DNA of 57,451 nt from Bordetella parapertussis (GTDB taxonomy: Bacteria > Pseudomonadota > Gammaproteobacteria > Burkholderiales > Burkholderiaceae_C), in NCBI GenBank assembly GCA_945890735.1, contig CAMDCZ010000009.1, forward strand, positions 1 to 57,451, in the 5' to 3' direction. The notes beneath the pieces were generated by a model, which was not told the DNA's origin, searched no databases, and worked only from the letters and a program-made list of their open reading frames with translations. The stretch's first letter is position 1; each line of letters begins with the position of its first letter. Shown piece by piece: positions 1-8,563 of this stretch. The position numbers and the translations under genes were made by a program.

Positions 1-1482
1 TCGGCCGCCGGCCTCCAAGCCGACGCATCGCGCCAGCGCGTGACGCCCGAGGTCATGCAAGCCCTGCTGCAACTCGCCGATGAAAGCCAGGTGCTGTTGC
101 AGGCGCAAGCCATGTTCAAGGGCGAAGCGATCAATGCCACCGAACAACGACCGGCTTTGCACATGGCCTTGCGCGGCAGCCATGCCGCTGATTTGCCTGG
201 GCAAGCGCCTGCGCCTTGGGGCGCAGCCATCTCGGCCGAGGTGCAACGCGAGCTCCACCGATTCACCGATTTTGCAGAAGCCTTGCGTGCGGGCCATGTG
301 CAAGGTTTCACTGGTCAGGCCATCACTGATGTGGTGAATCTGGGCATTGGCGGCTCAGACCTCGGGCCCCGCATGGCCACAGAAGCTTTGGGACAGTTGT
401 CAACAGCGCTGGCGGCGCCTGCTGTGCGGGTGCACTACGTGTCGAATGTCGACCCCTGGTGCTTGGCCACCACCTTGGCACCGCTCAACCCAGCGCGCAC
501 TTTGTTCATCGTGCAAAGCAAAACCTTCACCACCCAAGAAACCCTGACCTTGGCGGCGTCTGCCAAGCGGTGGTTGCAAGACGCGGGCTGCAGCGCCGCG
601 CTGTTGCCGCGTCAACTGGTGGCGGTCACCGCCAAGCCAGCCTTGGCACAAGCCGATGGGTTTTTGCCCGAGCACTGCTTTGTGTTTTGGGACTGGGTGG
701 GCGGGCGTTACTCGGTGTGGTCGGCCATCGGGTTGCCGCTGGCCATCGCCATCGGTCGCGATGCGTTCATGCAAATGCTCGACGGCGGTCGCGCGATGGA
801 CCGGCATTTCACCGAGACGCCGGTTGCCGACAACCTGCCTTTGCTGATGGCCTTGTGGGGGGTGTGGAACCGCAATTTCTTGGGTGCCACCACCCACCAT
901 GTGGCGCCTTATGCCGCGCCACTGGGCCGATTGGTGCCTTTCTTGCAACAAATGGACATGGAGTCCAATGGCAAGCGGGTGCATGTGGACGGCAGCATCG
1001 CCAGCGTGGGCACCTCACCGGTGCTGTGGGGTGGCTTGGGCATTGACGGTCAGCACGCTTACTTTCAACTCTTGCACCAAGGCCAACACCTGGTGCCCAT
1101 CGACTTCATCGGCGTGCGTCAAGGCCACACCGGCCTGCCCTTGGCAGCCGAACACCAGCGCGTCGTGCTGCTGAATTTGCAAGCCCAAACCCAAGCGCTG
1201 GCCCTGGGACGAAGTGTGGCCGACACCGAGCAGATGCTTCGCGACAGCGGCATGACGGCCGCGCAGGCACAGGCATTGGCACCGCACCGCAGCTTTGCGG
1301 GCAACGTGCCCAGCACCGTGCTGTGGCTCGAACAGCTCACGCCCTTTGGCTTGGGCGCGCTGATCGCGTTGTATGAACACAAGGTGTTTTGCCAAGCCGC
1401 TGTGTGGGGCGTGCATGCCTACGACCAATGGGGGGTGGAGCTGGGCAAGACCATGGCGCACGCGCTGGCGTCCAAGGCCTGA
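1..1482 (+). CDS. pgi: glucose-6-phosphate isomerase (5'-truncated by window edge)
   Basis: Interconverts glucose 6-phosphate and fructose 6-phosphate in the cytoplasm. The frame is open from base 1, so the true start lies upstream; the GTG at 40 is internal, because the family has another 30-60 residues before this point. Visible family blocks are GGSDLGPRM, the sugar-phosphate-binding loop SKTFTTQETL, WDWVGGRYSVWSAIGLP, MESNGKRV (catalytic Glu), GQHAYFQLLHQG (catalytic His) and, near the C-terminus, QWGVELGK (catalytic Lys). All key residues are present, so the enzyme looks functional. It is convergent with the MetH-module gene, with only 16 bases between the stop codons. Confidence 0.96.
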   Translation, partial: SAAGLQADASRQRVTPEVMQALLQLADESQVLLQAQAMFKGEAINATEQRPALHMALRGSHAADLPGQAPAPWGAAISAEVQRELHRFTDFAEALRAGHVQGFTGQAITDVVNLGIGGSDLGPRMATEALGQLSTALAAPAVRVHYVSNVDPWCLATTLAPLNPARTLFIVQSKTFTTQETLTLAASAKRWLQDAGCSAALLPRQLVAVTAKPALAQADGFLPEHCFVFWDWVGGRYSVWSAIGLPLAIAIGRDAFMQMLDGGRAMDRHFTETPVADNLPLLMALWGVWNRNFLGATTHHVAPYAAPLGRLVPFLQQMDMESNGKRVHVDGSIASVGTSPVLWGGLGIDGQHAYFQLLHQGQHLVPIDFIGVRQGHTGLPLAAEHQRVVLLNLQAQTQALALGRSVADTEQMLRDSGMTAAQAQALAPHRSFAGNVPSTVLWLEQLTPFGLGALIALYEHKVFCQAAVWGVHAYDQWGVELGKTMAHALASKA

Positions 1483-1488
1483 GCGCCG

Positions 1489-1505
1489 CGCCTGATGCTC
1501 AGGCG
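1489..1505. other. short stem-loop between convergent genes
   Basis: CGCCTGA and TCAGGCG form a perfect 7-bp stem around TGC in the pgi/metH convergent gap, overlapping the metH-module stop codon. There is no T-run on either strand, so an intrinsic terminator is not established; it may simply slow transcription or mark the end of both messages. Confidence 0.3.
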
Positions 1506-2554
1506 TGAAACAGCCTGGGCCGCAAAGGTCCCACCGCTTGCCCAATGGCGGCGATGTGTTCGGGTGTGGTGCCGCAGCAGCCGCCCAGGATGTTGACCAA
1601 GCCCTCCGCGGCGAACTCGTGCAACAAGCGGCTGGTGACATCGGGCGTTTCGTCAAAGCCGGTGTCGCTCATCGGGTTGGGCAAACCGGCATTGGGGTAA
1701 CAGCTGATGAAGGTGTCGCCCGCCACCTTGGCCAGCTCCTGGATGTAGGGGCGCATCAACGCCGCACCCAAAGCGCAGTTCAAACCGATGGCCAAGGGCT
1801 GGGCGTGGCGCACGCTGTGCCAAAACGCGGTCACGGTTTGGCCGCTCAATATCCGCCCGGAGGCGTCGGTCACGGTGCCGCTGATGATCAGCGGCAGCCT
1901 CTCACCACTGGCCTCGAAATACTCGTCAATGGCAAACAGCGCCGCCTTGGCATTCAAGGTGTCGAAAATGGTCTCCAGCAGCAGCGCGTCCACGCCGCCT
2001 TCGACCAGCGCCTGCACTTGCTCGAAATAGGCCTGGCGCAGCTCCTCGAAATTCACATTGCGCGCACCGGGGTCGTTCACGTCCGGGCTGATGCTGGCGG
2101 TTTTCGGGGTCGGGCCCAAGGCGCCCAAGGCAAAGCGGGGTTTGTCGGGGGTGCTGAATTGGTCGCAAGCCGCGCGGGCGAGCTGGGCCGAGGCACGGTT
2201 CATCTCGATGGCCAAATCCGCCATGTCGTAATCGGCCTGGGCAATGGTGGTCGCGCCAAAGGTGTTGGTCTCCACCATGTCGGCGCCAGCGGCCAAATAG
2301 CCTTCGTGGATGTCGCGCACCACGTCCGGGCGGGTCAGGCTGAGCAACTCGTTGTTGCCCTTGATGTCGCGGTGAAAGTCGCTGAAACGCTCGCCCTGGC
2401 TGCCTGGGCCGCTGTAGCCTTGGCCCCGGTACTGGGCCTCGCTCAGCTTGAACCGTTGGATCATGGTGCCCATGGCGCCGTCCAAGATGGCGATGCGCTG
2501 CTTCAAAATGCCTGGCAGGGCCTGGCCGCGGGTGTATTTTTGGGGTTCGGACAT
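1499..2554 (-). CDS. metH: stand-alone homocysteine S-methyltransferase module of methionine synthase (MetH N-terminal part)
   Basis: About 351 residues, which matches only the N-terminal homocysteine-binding barrel of cobalamin-dependent methionine synthase. The Zn ligands are visible as the Cys in GLNCALGA and the CC pair in NILGGCCGTTPEH; the N-terminal DGAMGTMIQ block is typical. The folate-, cobalamin- and activation domains are absent and cannot be next in the transcript, because pgi follows convergently. Some Burkholderiales are known to split metH in two, so a separate cobalamin-binding partner probably lies elsewhere. ATG at 2554 is preferred; TTG at 2563 would add three residues. 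No clear Shine-Dalgarno (SD) sequence precedes either. Confidence 0.9.
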   Translation of the reverse strand: MSEPQKYTRGQALPGILKQRIAILDGAMGTMIQRFKLSEAQYRGQGYSGPGSQGERFSDFHRDIKGNNELLSLTRPDVVRDIHEGYLAAGADMVETNTFGATTIAQADYDMADLAIEMNRASAQLARAACDQFSTPDKPRFALGALGPTPKTASISPDVNDPGARNVNFEELRQAYFEQVQALVEGGVDALLLETIFDTLNAKAALFAIDEYFEASGERLPLIISGTVTDASGRILSGQTVTAFWHSVRHAQPLAIGLNCALGAALMRPYIQELAKVAGDTFISCYPNAGLPNPMSDTGFDETPDVTSRLLHEFAAEGLVNILGGCCGTTPEHIAAIGQAVGPLRPRLFHA

Positions 2555-2647
2555 GGTCGCCAATGAGACGCTGGTGGTGTGGCCATCATAAGGTTTTGGT
2601 CAGGCAGGGTGTTTTAGAATGCAACTCCTCTTGTTAAAGGTGTCTCC

Positions 2648-2785
2648 ATGTCCAACGACCAAGCTCACGATCAAGCCAACGAAGATGTTGTTGAATCCAT
2701 CGTTCCTTACATGCCTTATGTGCTGCCCATCGGCGGCGGCGTGCTGATTTTCTTGCTGGCCTTCATTGCCGTTTTCATGGCTTGA
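2648..2785 (+). CDS. small single-pass membrane protein, 45 aa, function unknown
   Basis: ATG at 2648 follows an AAAGG ribosome-binding site with good spacing and opens 45 codons ending TGA at 2783-2785. The N-terminal half is acidic and polar (SNDQAHDQANEDVVES); the C-terminal half is one hydrophobic helix containing YVLPIGGGVLIFLLAFIAV. A TAGAAT -10-like hexamer lies at 2615-2620 and a strong terminator follows at 2814-2840, so it looks like a self-contained transcription unit. It sits directly upstream of pckG. I recall similar short proteins in related genomes but cannot name a family. The antisense frame here has no comparable support. Confidence 0.72.
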   Translation: MSNDQAHDQANEDVVESIVPYMPYVLPIGGGVLIFLLAFIAVFMA

Positions 2786-2813
2786 TTGGCCAGCCAACCC
2801 TGCTCAAGACCAC

Positions 2814-2840
2814 AGCGCCAGCCCCTTGGCGCTTTTTTTA
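2814..2840 (+). terminator. intrinsic terminator after the small membrane protein
   Basis: AGCGCCA (2814-2820) pairs perfectly with TGGCGCT (2827-2833) around a 6-base loop, and the stem runs straight into seven T residues (2833-2839). This is a textbook Rho-independent terminator 29 bases after the stop codon of the 45-aa protein; it separates that unit from pckG. Confidence 0.88.
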
Positions 2841-2845
2841 TTGGC

Positions 2846-2883
2846 TTGAGCTGAGCCCCTTGAGCGCAGGGGGCTGAGCTCAA
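2846..2883 (+). promoter_or_regulatory. long imperfect stem-loop in the pckG leader
   Basis: TTGAGCTGAGCCCC (2846-2859) pairs with GGGGCTGAGCTCAA (2870-2883), 13 of 14 bases, around a 10-base loop. It lies between the terminator at 2814-2840 and the pckG ribosome-binding site AGGAG (2895-2899). No T-run follows, so it is not a second intrinsic terminator; it could stabilise the mRNA 5' end or be a protein-binding or attenuation element. The pairing is visible; the role is inference. Confidence 0.5.
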
Positions 2884-2905
2884 TCTTTAAGCTTAGGAGA
2901 CCAGC

Positions 2906-4756
2906 ATGACAACCACCGCCCAAGCAGGCGCGGGGCTGAACGCCCCATCTTTTGTGAAAAACCCCAAGCTCGTGGCCTGGGTCGCCGACATGGTGGCCCT
3001 GTGCAAGCCAGCAGCGGTGCATTGGTGTGATGGCAGTGATGCCGAGTACCAACAGCTGTGCCAAACGCTGGTCGAGGCTGGCACCTTCAAAAAGCTCAAC
3101 CCTGCCAAACGCCCCAACTCGTTCTTGGCCTGCTCCGACCCCTCGGACGTGGCGCGCGTGGAAGACCGCACCTACATCTGCTCGGCGAAAAAAGAAAACG
3201 CCGGCCCCACCAACAACTGGATGGACCCCGCGGAAATGCGCCAAACCCTGCAACCGCTGTTTGACGGCTGCATGGCGGGGCGCACCATGTATGTGGTGCC
3301 TTTCTCCATGGGTCCCCTGGGCAGCCCGATTGCCCATATCGGCATCGAGCTGTCCGACAGCGCCTATGTCGCGGTCAACATGAAGATCATGACCCGCATG
3401 GGCAAAGCGGTGTATGACGTGTTGGGTGAGCACGGCGAGTTCGTGCCTTGCGTGCACACCGTGGGCGCGCCTTTGAAAGCCGGCGACCAAGATGTCAGCT
3501 GGCCTTGCAACACCACCAAGTACATCGTGCACTACCCCGAAACACGCGAAATCTGGTCTTATGGCTCAGGCTACGGCGGCAACGCGTTGCTGGGCAAAAA
3601 ATGTTTCGCGCTGCGCATCGCTTCCAACATGGGCCGCGACCAGGGCTGGTTGGCCGAGCACATGCTGATCTTGGGCGTGACGAATCCCGAGGGCAAAAAA
3701 TACCACGTGGCTGCAGCCTTCCCCAGCGCCTGCGGTAAGACCAATTTCGCCATGCTGATCCCGCCAGCGGGCATGCCCGGCTGGAAAGTCACCACCATCG
3801 GTGACGACATCGCCTGGATCAAACCGAGTGCCGATGGCCGCTTGCGTGCCATCAACCCCGAGGCGGGCTACTTTGGCGTGGCCCCCGGCACCAACACCTT
3901 GACCAACCCCAACTGCATGGCCAGCCTAGACCGTGACGTGATCTTCACCAATGTCGCGCTGACCGACGACGGCGATGTCTGGTGGGAAGGCATGGGCGAC
4001 GCGCCCGCCCACTGCATCGACTGGCAAGGCAAAGACTGGACGCCCGCGATCGCCAAGGAAACCGGCGCGAAAGCGGCACACCCCAACGCCCGCTTCACCG
4101 TGGCCGCCACCAACAACCCCGCGCTCGACAGCGCCTGGGACGACCCGGCAGGCGTCACCATCGACGCCTTCATCTTCGGTGGTCGTCGCTCGACCACCGT
4201 GCCCTTGGTCACCGAAGCGCGTGACTGGGTCGAGGGCGTGTACATGGCCGCGACCATGGGCTCGGAGACCACCGCCGCCGCCGCTGGCCAACAAGGCGTG
4301 GTACGCCGCGATCCCTTCGCCATGCTGCCTTTCATGGGCTACAACATGAGCGACTATTTCCAGCACTGGCTGCAACTGGGCCAAAAGCTCCAAGCCAGTG
4401 GCGCCAAGCTGCCCGCCATCTACTGCGTCAACTGGTTCCGCAAGGGCGAAGACGGCAAGTTTGTCTGGCCAGGTTACGGCGAAAACATGCGTGTCTTGAA
4501 ATGGATGATCGACCGCATCGAAGGCACGGCCCAAGGCGCTGAAAACGTGTTTGGCATCAGCCCCCATTTCAACGAGTTGAACTGGGCCGGCCTGAACTTC
4601 ACGGCAGAGCAATTCAACAGCGTGACCCATGTCGACAAGGCCGCTTGGACGCAAGAGCTGACCCTGCACGAAGAACTGTTTCAACAGCTCGCGCACCACT
4701 TGCCGCCACAGTTGCCGGCCACCAAAGCCGCCATTGCCAAGCGCCTGGCTGCTTGA
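2906..4756 (+). CDS. pckG: phosphoenolpyruvate carboxykinase (GTP)
   Basis: Converts oxaloacetate plus GTP to phosphoenolpyruvate, CO2 and GDP, the entry step of gluconeogenesis. At 616 aa it has the length of the GTP-dependent family. The P-loop/kinase-1 motif is seen as FPSACGKTNFAML near residue 275, preceded by the substrate-loop region SYGSGYGGNALLGKK, and the RRSTTVPLV block follows near residue 430. ATG at 2906 has AGGAG seven bases upstream. The acyl-CoA synthetase gene begins six bases after its stop, so the two are probably cotranscribed. The leader holds a long stem-loop. Confidence 0.97.
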   Translation: MTTTAQAGAGLNAPSFVKNPKLVAWVADMVALCKPAAVHWCDGSDAEYQQLCQTLVEAGTFKKLNPAKRPNSFLACSDPSDVARVEDRTYICSAKKENAGPTNNWMDPAEMRQTLQPLFDGCMAGRTMYVVPFSMGPLGSPIAHIGIELSDSAYVAVNMKIMTRMGKAVYDVLGEHGEFVPCVHTVGAPLKAGDQDVSWPCNTTKYIVHYPETREIWSYGSGYGGNALLGKKCFALRIASNMGRDQGWLAEHMLILGVTNPEGKKYHVAAAFPSACGKTNFAMLIPPAGMPGWKVTTIGDDIAWIKPSADGRLRAINPEAGYFGVAPGTNTLTNPNCMASLDRDVIFTNVALTDDGDVWWEGMGDAPAHCIDWQGKDWTPAIAKETGAKAAHPNARFTVAATNNPALDSAWDDPAGVTIDAFIFGGRRSTTVPLVTEARDWVEGVYMAATMGSETTAAAAGQQGVVRRDPFAMLPFMGYNMSDYFQHWLQLGQKLQASGAKLPAIYCVNWFRKGEDGKFVWPGYGENMRVLKWMIDRIEGTAQGAENVFGISPHFNELNWAGLNFTAEQFNSVTHVDKAAWTQELTLHEELFQQLAHHLPPQLPATKAAIAKRLAA

Positions 4757-4762
4757 GCGGGC

Positions 4763-6382
4763 ATGGCCAGCCGCATGACACACCCAGGACGGCACTGGCC
4801 AACGATCGCCCGGGAAACGCACTTTGCCGGCACCCGGCAGGTGTGTTGCTTTGCCGAGCGCCCCCGCAGCTTGCATGCCTTGCTGGCCAACGCGGTGGCG
4901 CGCAACCCCCAGGGCACAGCCCTGGTCTGTGATGACACCCGGCTGAGTTACCTCGAGCTCGACCAACAGGTGGGCCGCCTGGCCGCTGGCTGGCGCGCCT
5001 TGGGCGTGCAAGCCGGTGACCGCATCGCTTTGTTGCTGAGCAACCGCATCGAATTCGTGCTGAGCCTGCTGGCCGCCACCCGCTTGGGGGCAATCACCGT
5101 GCCGCTGAGCATCCGCGAACAAACACCTGGCTTGCACTACATGCTCGAGCACTGCGGCGCGACCATGCTGGTGCATGACGCGGCTTTGCACAGCGTGTTG
5201 CCGGGCGCGACAAGCCTGCCTGGCCTGAAATGGCGCGTGAGTTTCGATGGCTGCGCCGATGCGCTGGACTTTCAAGGCCTCTTGGCCGACATGCCACTGA
5301 CCTCGGCGGCCCCGGTGGATGAAGAAGACACGGTGGTGATTTTGTACACCTCGGGTACCACAGGGCGGCCCAAGGGCGCGATGCTGAGCCACATGGGGGT
5401 GGTGCATTCCTGCATGCATTTCCAAATCGGCATGGGGCTGGGCCCCGCCGACTGCAGCATCGCAGCCGTGCCGCTCAGCCATGTCACCGGCTTGGTGGCG
5501 CTGGTCACCACCATGCTGCACGCCGCTGGCAAGCTGGTGATCCTGCCCACGTTCAAAGCCGCCTTGTTTTTGGATTTGGCGGTGCGCGAGCGCATGACCC
5601 ACAGCCTGATGGTGCCGGCCATGTACAACCTGTGTTTGTTGCAAGACCCGTTTGCCCAACTCGACTTGAGCGCGTGGCGCGTCGGCGCCTATGGCGGCGC
5701 GCCAATGCCCGTGGCCAGCATCGAGGCCTTGGCCAGCCAGTTGCCGCAGTTGGTGCTGATGAATTGCTATGGCGCGACCGAAACCACCTCGCCCGCGACC
5801 ATGATGCCGCCCGGTGAAACCGCCACACACAACGACACCGTGGGTGTGCCGGTGCCGTGCGCCGAGATGAAAGTGGTGGATGACGATGGCCGTGAACTGC
5901 CTGCGGGCGAGATGGGCGAGATCTGGATCAAAGGACCGATGGTGGTGGCGGGTTACTGGCACAACCCCGAGGCCACGGCCCAGGAGTTTGTCGACGGCTA
6001 CTGGAAGTCTGGCGACATGGGCAGCATCGATGCACAAGGCTATGTGCGCATCCTCGACCGCAAAAAAGACATGCTCAACCGCGGCGGCTACAAGATTTAC
6101 TGCATCGAGGTCGAGAACACCTTGTATGAACACCCGGCAGTCGCTGAGTGCGCCATCGTGGCCAAGCCTTGCCCGGTCTTGGGCGAGCGGGTGCATGCCT
6201 TCATCTCGCTGCGCCACCCGGTCGACGAGGCCGAACTCAGCGCGTTTTGCAGCACCCGGTTGTCGCGCGAGAAAGTGCCCGAGAGCTTCAGCTTGCGCGA
6301 CACCCCTTTGCCGCGCAACGCCAACGGCAAATTGATGAAGCGGCTGATGCGAGACGAGTTGCTGGCCAGCCTGTCAGGCTGA
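4763..6382 (+). CDS. acyl-CoA synthetase / AMP-dependent ligase of unknown acid specificity
   Basis: A 539-aa adenylate-forming enzyme that should activate a carboxylic acid via acyl-AMP to its CoA thioester. The AMP-binding P-loop is YTSGTTGRPKGAMLSH (about residues 195-210), the A5-type motif is NCYGATETTSPAT, the A7/A8 region includes WKSGDMG and DRKKDMLNRGGYKIY, and the catalytic Lys of the C-terminal subdomain is in NANGKLMKR. The acid cannot be deduced: long-chain, medium-chain and aromatic ligases share this layout. It is only six bases downstream of pckG. A second in-frame ATG at 4775 is possible. Its 3' end overlaps convergent rsmA by nine bases. Confidence 0.88.
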   Translation: MASRMTHPGRHWPTIARETHFAGTRQVCCFAERPRSLHALLANAVARNPQGTALVCDDTRLSYLELDQQVGRLAAGWRALGVQAGDRIALLLSNRIEFVLSLLAATRLGAITVPLSIREQTPGLHYMLEHCGATMLVHDAALHSVLPGATSLPGLKWRVSFDGCADALDFQGLLADMPLTSAAPVDEEDTVVILYTSGTTGRPKGAMLSHMGVVHSCMHFQIGMGLGPADCSIAAVPLSHVTGLVALVTTMLHAAGKLVILPTFKAALFLDLAVRERMTHSLMVPAMYNLCLLQDPFAQLDLSAWRVGAYGGAPMPVASIEALASQLPQLVLMNCYGATETTSPATMMPPGETATHNDTVGVPVPCAEMKVVDDDGRELPAGEMGEIWIKGPMVVAGYWHNPEATAQEFVDGYWKSGDMGSIDAQGYVRILDRKKDMLNRGGYKIYCIEVENTLYEHPAVAECAIVAKPCPVLGERVHAFISLRHPVDEAELSAFCSTRLSREKVPESFSLRDTPLPRNANGKLMKRLMRDELLASLSG

Positions 6383-7141
6383 GACGGCCTGCGCCAAAGC
6401 CACATAGTCCGCCACGGACACCTCTTCGGCGCGTCGCTGCACCTCGAACTCGCCGCTGAAACCACGCGCCTGGAGCCACTTGCCCAAGGTGTGGCGCAAC
6501 AACTTGCGCCGCTGGCTGAACGCGACTTGCACCAACTCGCTGAGCAACGGCACATCCAACACCGCGGGCTTTGCCCAGGGCGTCATGCGCACCACCGCGC
6601 TGTCCACGCGCGGGGGCGGGTTGAACGCTTGCGGACCGACCAAGAGCACCATCTCCATGTCGTAGCGCCACTGCAGCATGACGCTCAAGCGGCCGTAGTT
6701 GGCGGTGGCGGGTTGGGCCACCATGCGCTCGACGACTTCTTTTTGCAACATGAAGTGCTGGTCTTTCACCACCCCCACATGCGCGAGCAGGTGAAACAAG
6801 ATCGGCGTGGAGATGTTGTAGGGCAGGTTGCCCACCACCCGCAACGCCGAGGTTTGCAGCTGGTTTGCGAGCGCGGTGAAGTCGACCTTGAGCACATCCG
6901 CCTCCAACACCTGCAGTTGCGGGTGTTGGCGCAAACGGGCTGCCAAATCGCGGTCGAGCTCGATCACCTGAAGCTTGCCCAAACGCTCGACCAAGGGTTG
7001 GGTCATGGCGGCCAAGCCAGGACCGATCTCCACCATCGGTTCGCCGCTGTGTGGGGCGATCGCTTGCACGATCTGCTCGATCACCGCGCCATCGGTCAGG
7101 AAATGCTGACCAAAACGCTTGCGGGCGAGGTGTTGGGCCAT
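6374..7141 (-). CDS. rsmA: 16S rRNA (adenine1518-N6/adenine1519-N6)-dimethyltransferase
   Basis: KsgA family: SAM-dependent dimethylation of two adjacent adenines in the 3'-terminal helix of 16S rRNA, a late 30S-assembly checkpoint. The start region KRFGQHFLTD, motif I VEIGPGLAAMTQPL, the acidic ELDRDLA motif and catalytic NLPYNISTPILFHLL are all present. About 255 aa, normal for the family. ATG at 7141 is preferred; TTG at 7144 adds one residue. It lies 15 bases downstream of surA, the usual surA-rsmA linkage, although pdxA, present between them in many gammaproteobacteria, is absent here. Confidence 0.96.
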   Translation of the reverse strand: MAQHLARKRFGQHFLTDGAVIEQIVQAIAPHSGEPMVEIGPGLAAMTQPLVERLGKLQVIELDRDLAARLRQHPQLQVLEADVLKVDFTALANQLQTSALRVVGNLPYNISTPILFHLLAHVGVVKDQHFMLQKEVVERMVAQPATANYGRLSVMLQWRYDMEMVLLVGPQAFNPPPRVDSAVVRMTPWAKPAVLDVPLLSELVQVAFSQRRKLLRHTLGKWLQARGFSGEFEVQRRAEEVSVADYVALAQAVSA

Positions 7142-7156
7142 CAAGCAGGTCGCAAC

Positions 7157-8563
7157 TTATTGCGGGGCTTCACGGTATTCCACATAGGCGCGGCCGCGCA
7201 CCTCGCTCTCCCAGGTTTTGTAAGCCTGGTCAAACTTGCGTTCGCGCAAGACATTGCGCGCCAAGTCCTGTTGGTCACGCAGGCTCAAGGGCGCCTCGCG
7301 CCGCTCCAGCACCTGCACCAGGTGCACGCCAAAGCGAGACACCAGCGGGTCGGCGATTTGCCCAGGCGACAAATTGTTCATGGTGGCCTCGAACTCCGGC
7401 ACCATCATGCCGGGATTGGCCCAACCGAGGTCACCGCCTTGCTCGGCGCTGCCGTCTTGCGAATGGACCCGCGCCAGGTCTTCAAACGTGGCCAAACCGG
7501 TTTCGATTTGCTTTTTGAAGGTGGCGAGCTGGGCACGCGCTGCATCTTGGCTGAGCTTGCCGCCCGGGCGCAGCAGGATGTGACGCGCACGGGTTTGGGT
7601 GATGGTCGTCGGCAGGCTGTCGGTGCTGCGCCGCTCGAGCAACTTGAGGATGTGAAAACCCGCGCCAGATCGCACCGGACCGGTCACAGCGCCCACCGCC
7701 AAAGTCTTGACCGCATCCGCAAACAAACTGGGGTAGCGGTCGGGGCTGCGCAAGCCCAATTGCCCCCCGCTGGCGCGGTCAGGCGCTTGTGAGATTTGGG
7801 CGGCGAGCTTGCCAAAGTCTTCACCGGCCTTGAGTCGGGTCATGGCCTCATCGGCCTTGGTCATCAGCTTGGCCACCTCGTCGGCCGAAGCTTTCTCGGG
7901 CACGGCGATCAAGATATGGGCGATGTGGATGTCTGCATTGGCGCTGGCTTGGGTCAGCTTGCTTTCGCGCAAAAACGCGTCCACCTCAAAATCTTGGATC
8001 TTGATGCGCCCGGTGACCTCGCGCTCGCGCACCCGTTGCAACAAAATTTGCCGGCGGATTTGACCGCGGTACTGCTCCCAGGAAATGCCTTGCGCTTGCA
8101 AGCGCTGACGCATGTCGTCCAAGCTCAGTTGGTTGCGCTGGGCGGTGCTGGCGACGGCGGCATCGAGCTCTTCGGAACTGACTTGCAGGCCTGATTGCCG
8201 GGCAACCCCGAGTTGCGCAGCCTCGTCGATCAAGGTTTCCATCACTTCCATGAGCAAGGCGTTGCGGTTCATTTTGGCGGCAGCAGGGTCGGCCATCGCA
8301 GCCAGGCGGTTGACCTCCAGGTTGGTGATGGGTTCGTTGTCCACCACCGCCACAATGAAGTCGAGCGCCTTGGGCGCCTGGGCACTGACCACGCTTGGCG
8401 GAATCGCCGGCTCTGGCTTGGACAAGCTCAAGCCGGTGGCCGCCCTGGGCTTGACGGGCTTGAGGGCTTGCGCTTGCACCGGGGCCAGCGATGTGAGCAC
8501 CATGGCGGCGCACAGCAGGGCCAAGGTGGTTCGAGAGGTAAAGGGCATGGGTTTGTCAGTCAT
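7157..8563 (-). CDS. surA: periplasmic chaperone / peptidyl-prolyl isomerase SurA
   Basis: Escorts unfolded beta-barrel proteins through the periplasm to the BAM complex. The preferred ATG at 8563 gives about 468 aa beginning with a signal peptide (MTDKPMPFTSRTTLALLCAA, cleavage after APVQAQA). An N-terminal chaperone domain follows, then two parvulin domains, recognisable by HIAHILIAVPE / GGQLGLRSPDRYPSLFADAV and ARHILLRPGG / GGDLGWANPGMMVPEFEA. The frame stays open to 8647, but the extra 28 residues lack a signal-peptide start. The ATG overlaps the lptD stop by eight bases (8556-8563), suggesting translational coupling to an outer-membrane protein that SurA itself helps assemble. Confidence 0.96.
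   Translation of the reverse strand: MTDKPMPFTSRTTLALLCAAMVLTSLAPVQAQALKPVKPRAATGLSLSKPEPAIPPSVVSAQAPKALDFIVAVVDNEPITNLEVNRLAAMADPAAAKMNRNALLMEVMETLIDEAAQLGVARQSGLQVSSEELDAAVASTAQRNQLSLDDMRQRLQAQGISWEQYRGQIRRQILLQRVREREVTGRIKIQDFEVDAFLRESKLTQASANADIHIAHILIAVPEKASADEVAKLMTKADEAMTRLKAGEDFGKLAAQISQAPDRASGGQLGLRSPDRYPSLFADAVKTLAVGAVTGPVRSGAGFHILKLLERRSTDSLPTTITQTRARHILLRPGGKLSQDAARAQLATFKKQIETGLATFEDLARVHSQDGSAEQGGDLGWANPGMMVPEFEATMNNLSPGQIADPLVSRFGVHLVQVLERREAPLSLRDQQDLARNVLRERKFDQAYKTWESEVRGRAYVEYREAPQ

Noticed and set aside
1505..2566. 353-codon plus-strand frame opposite the MetH module
   Set aside because: The minus strand encodes clear Zn-ligand motifs; the plus-strand product is a compositional artefact.
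2600..2797. 65-codon minus-strand frame opposite the small membrane protein
   Set aside because: The plus strand has an RBS, a membrane helix and a matching terminator; the minus-strand frame has none.
3926..6217. Very long open frame on the minus strand opposite pckG and the acyl-CoA synthetase
   Set aside because: It is antisense to two clear enzymes; His/Gly/Ala-rich composition and lack of any motif are typical of GC-rich codon-bias shadows.
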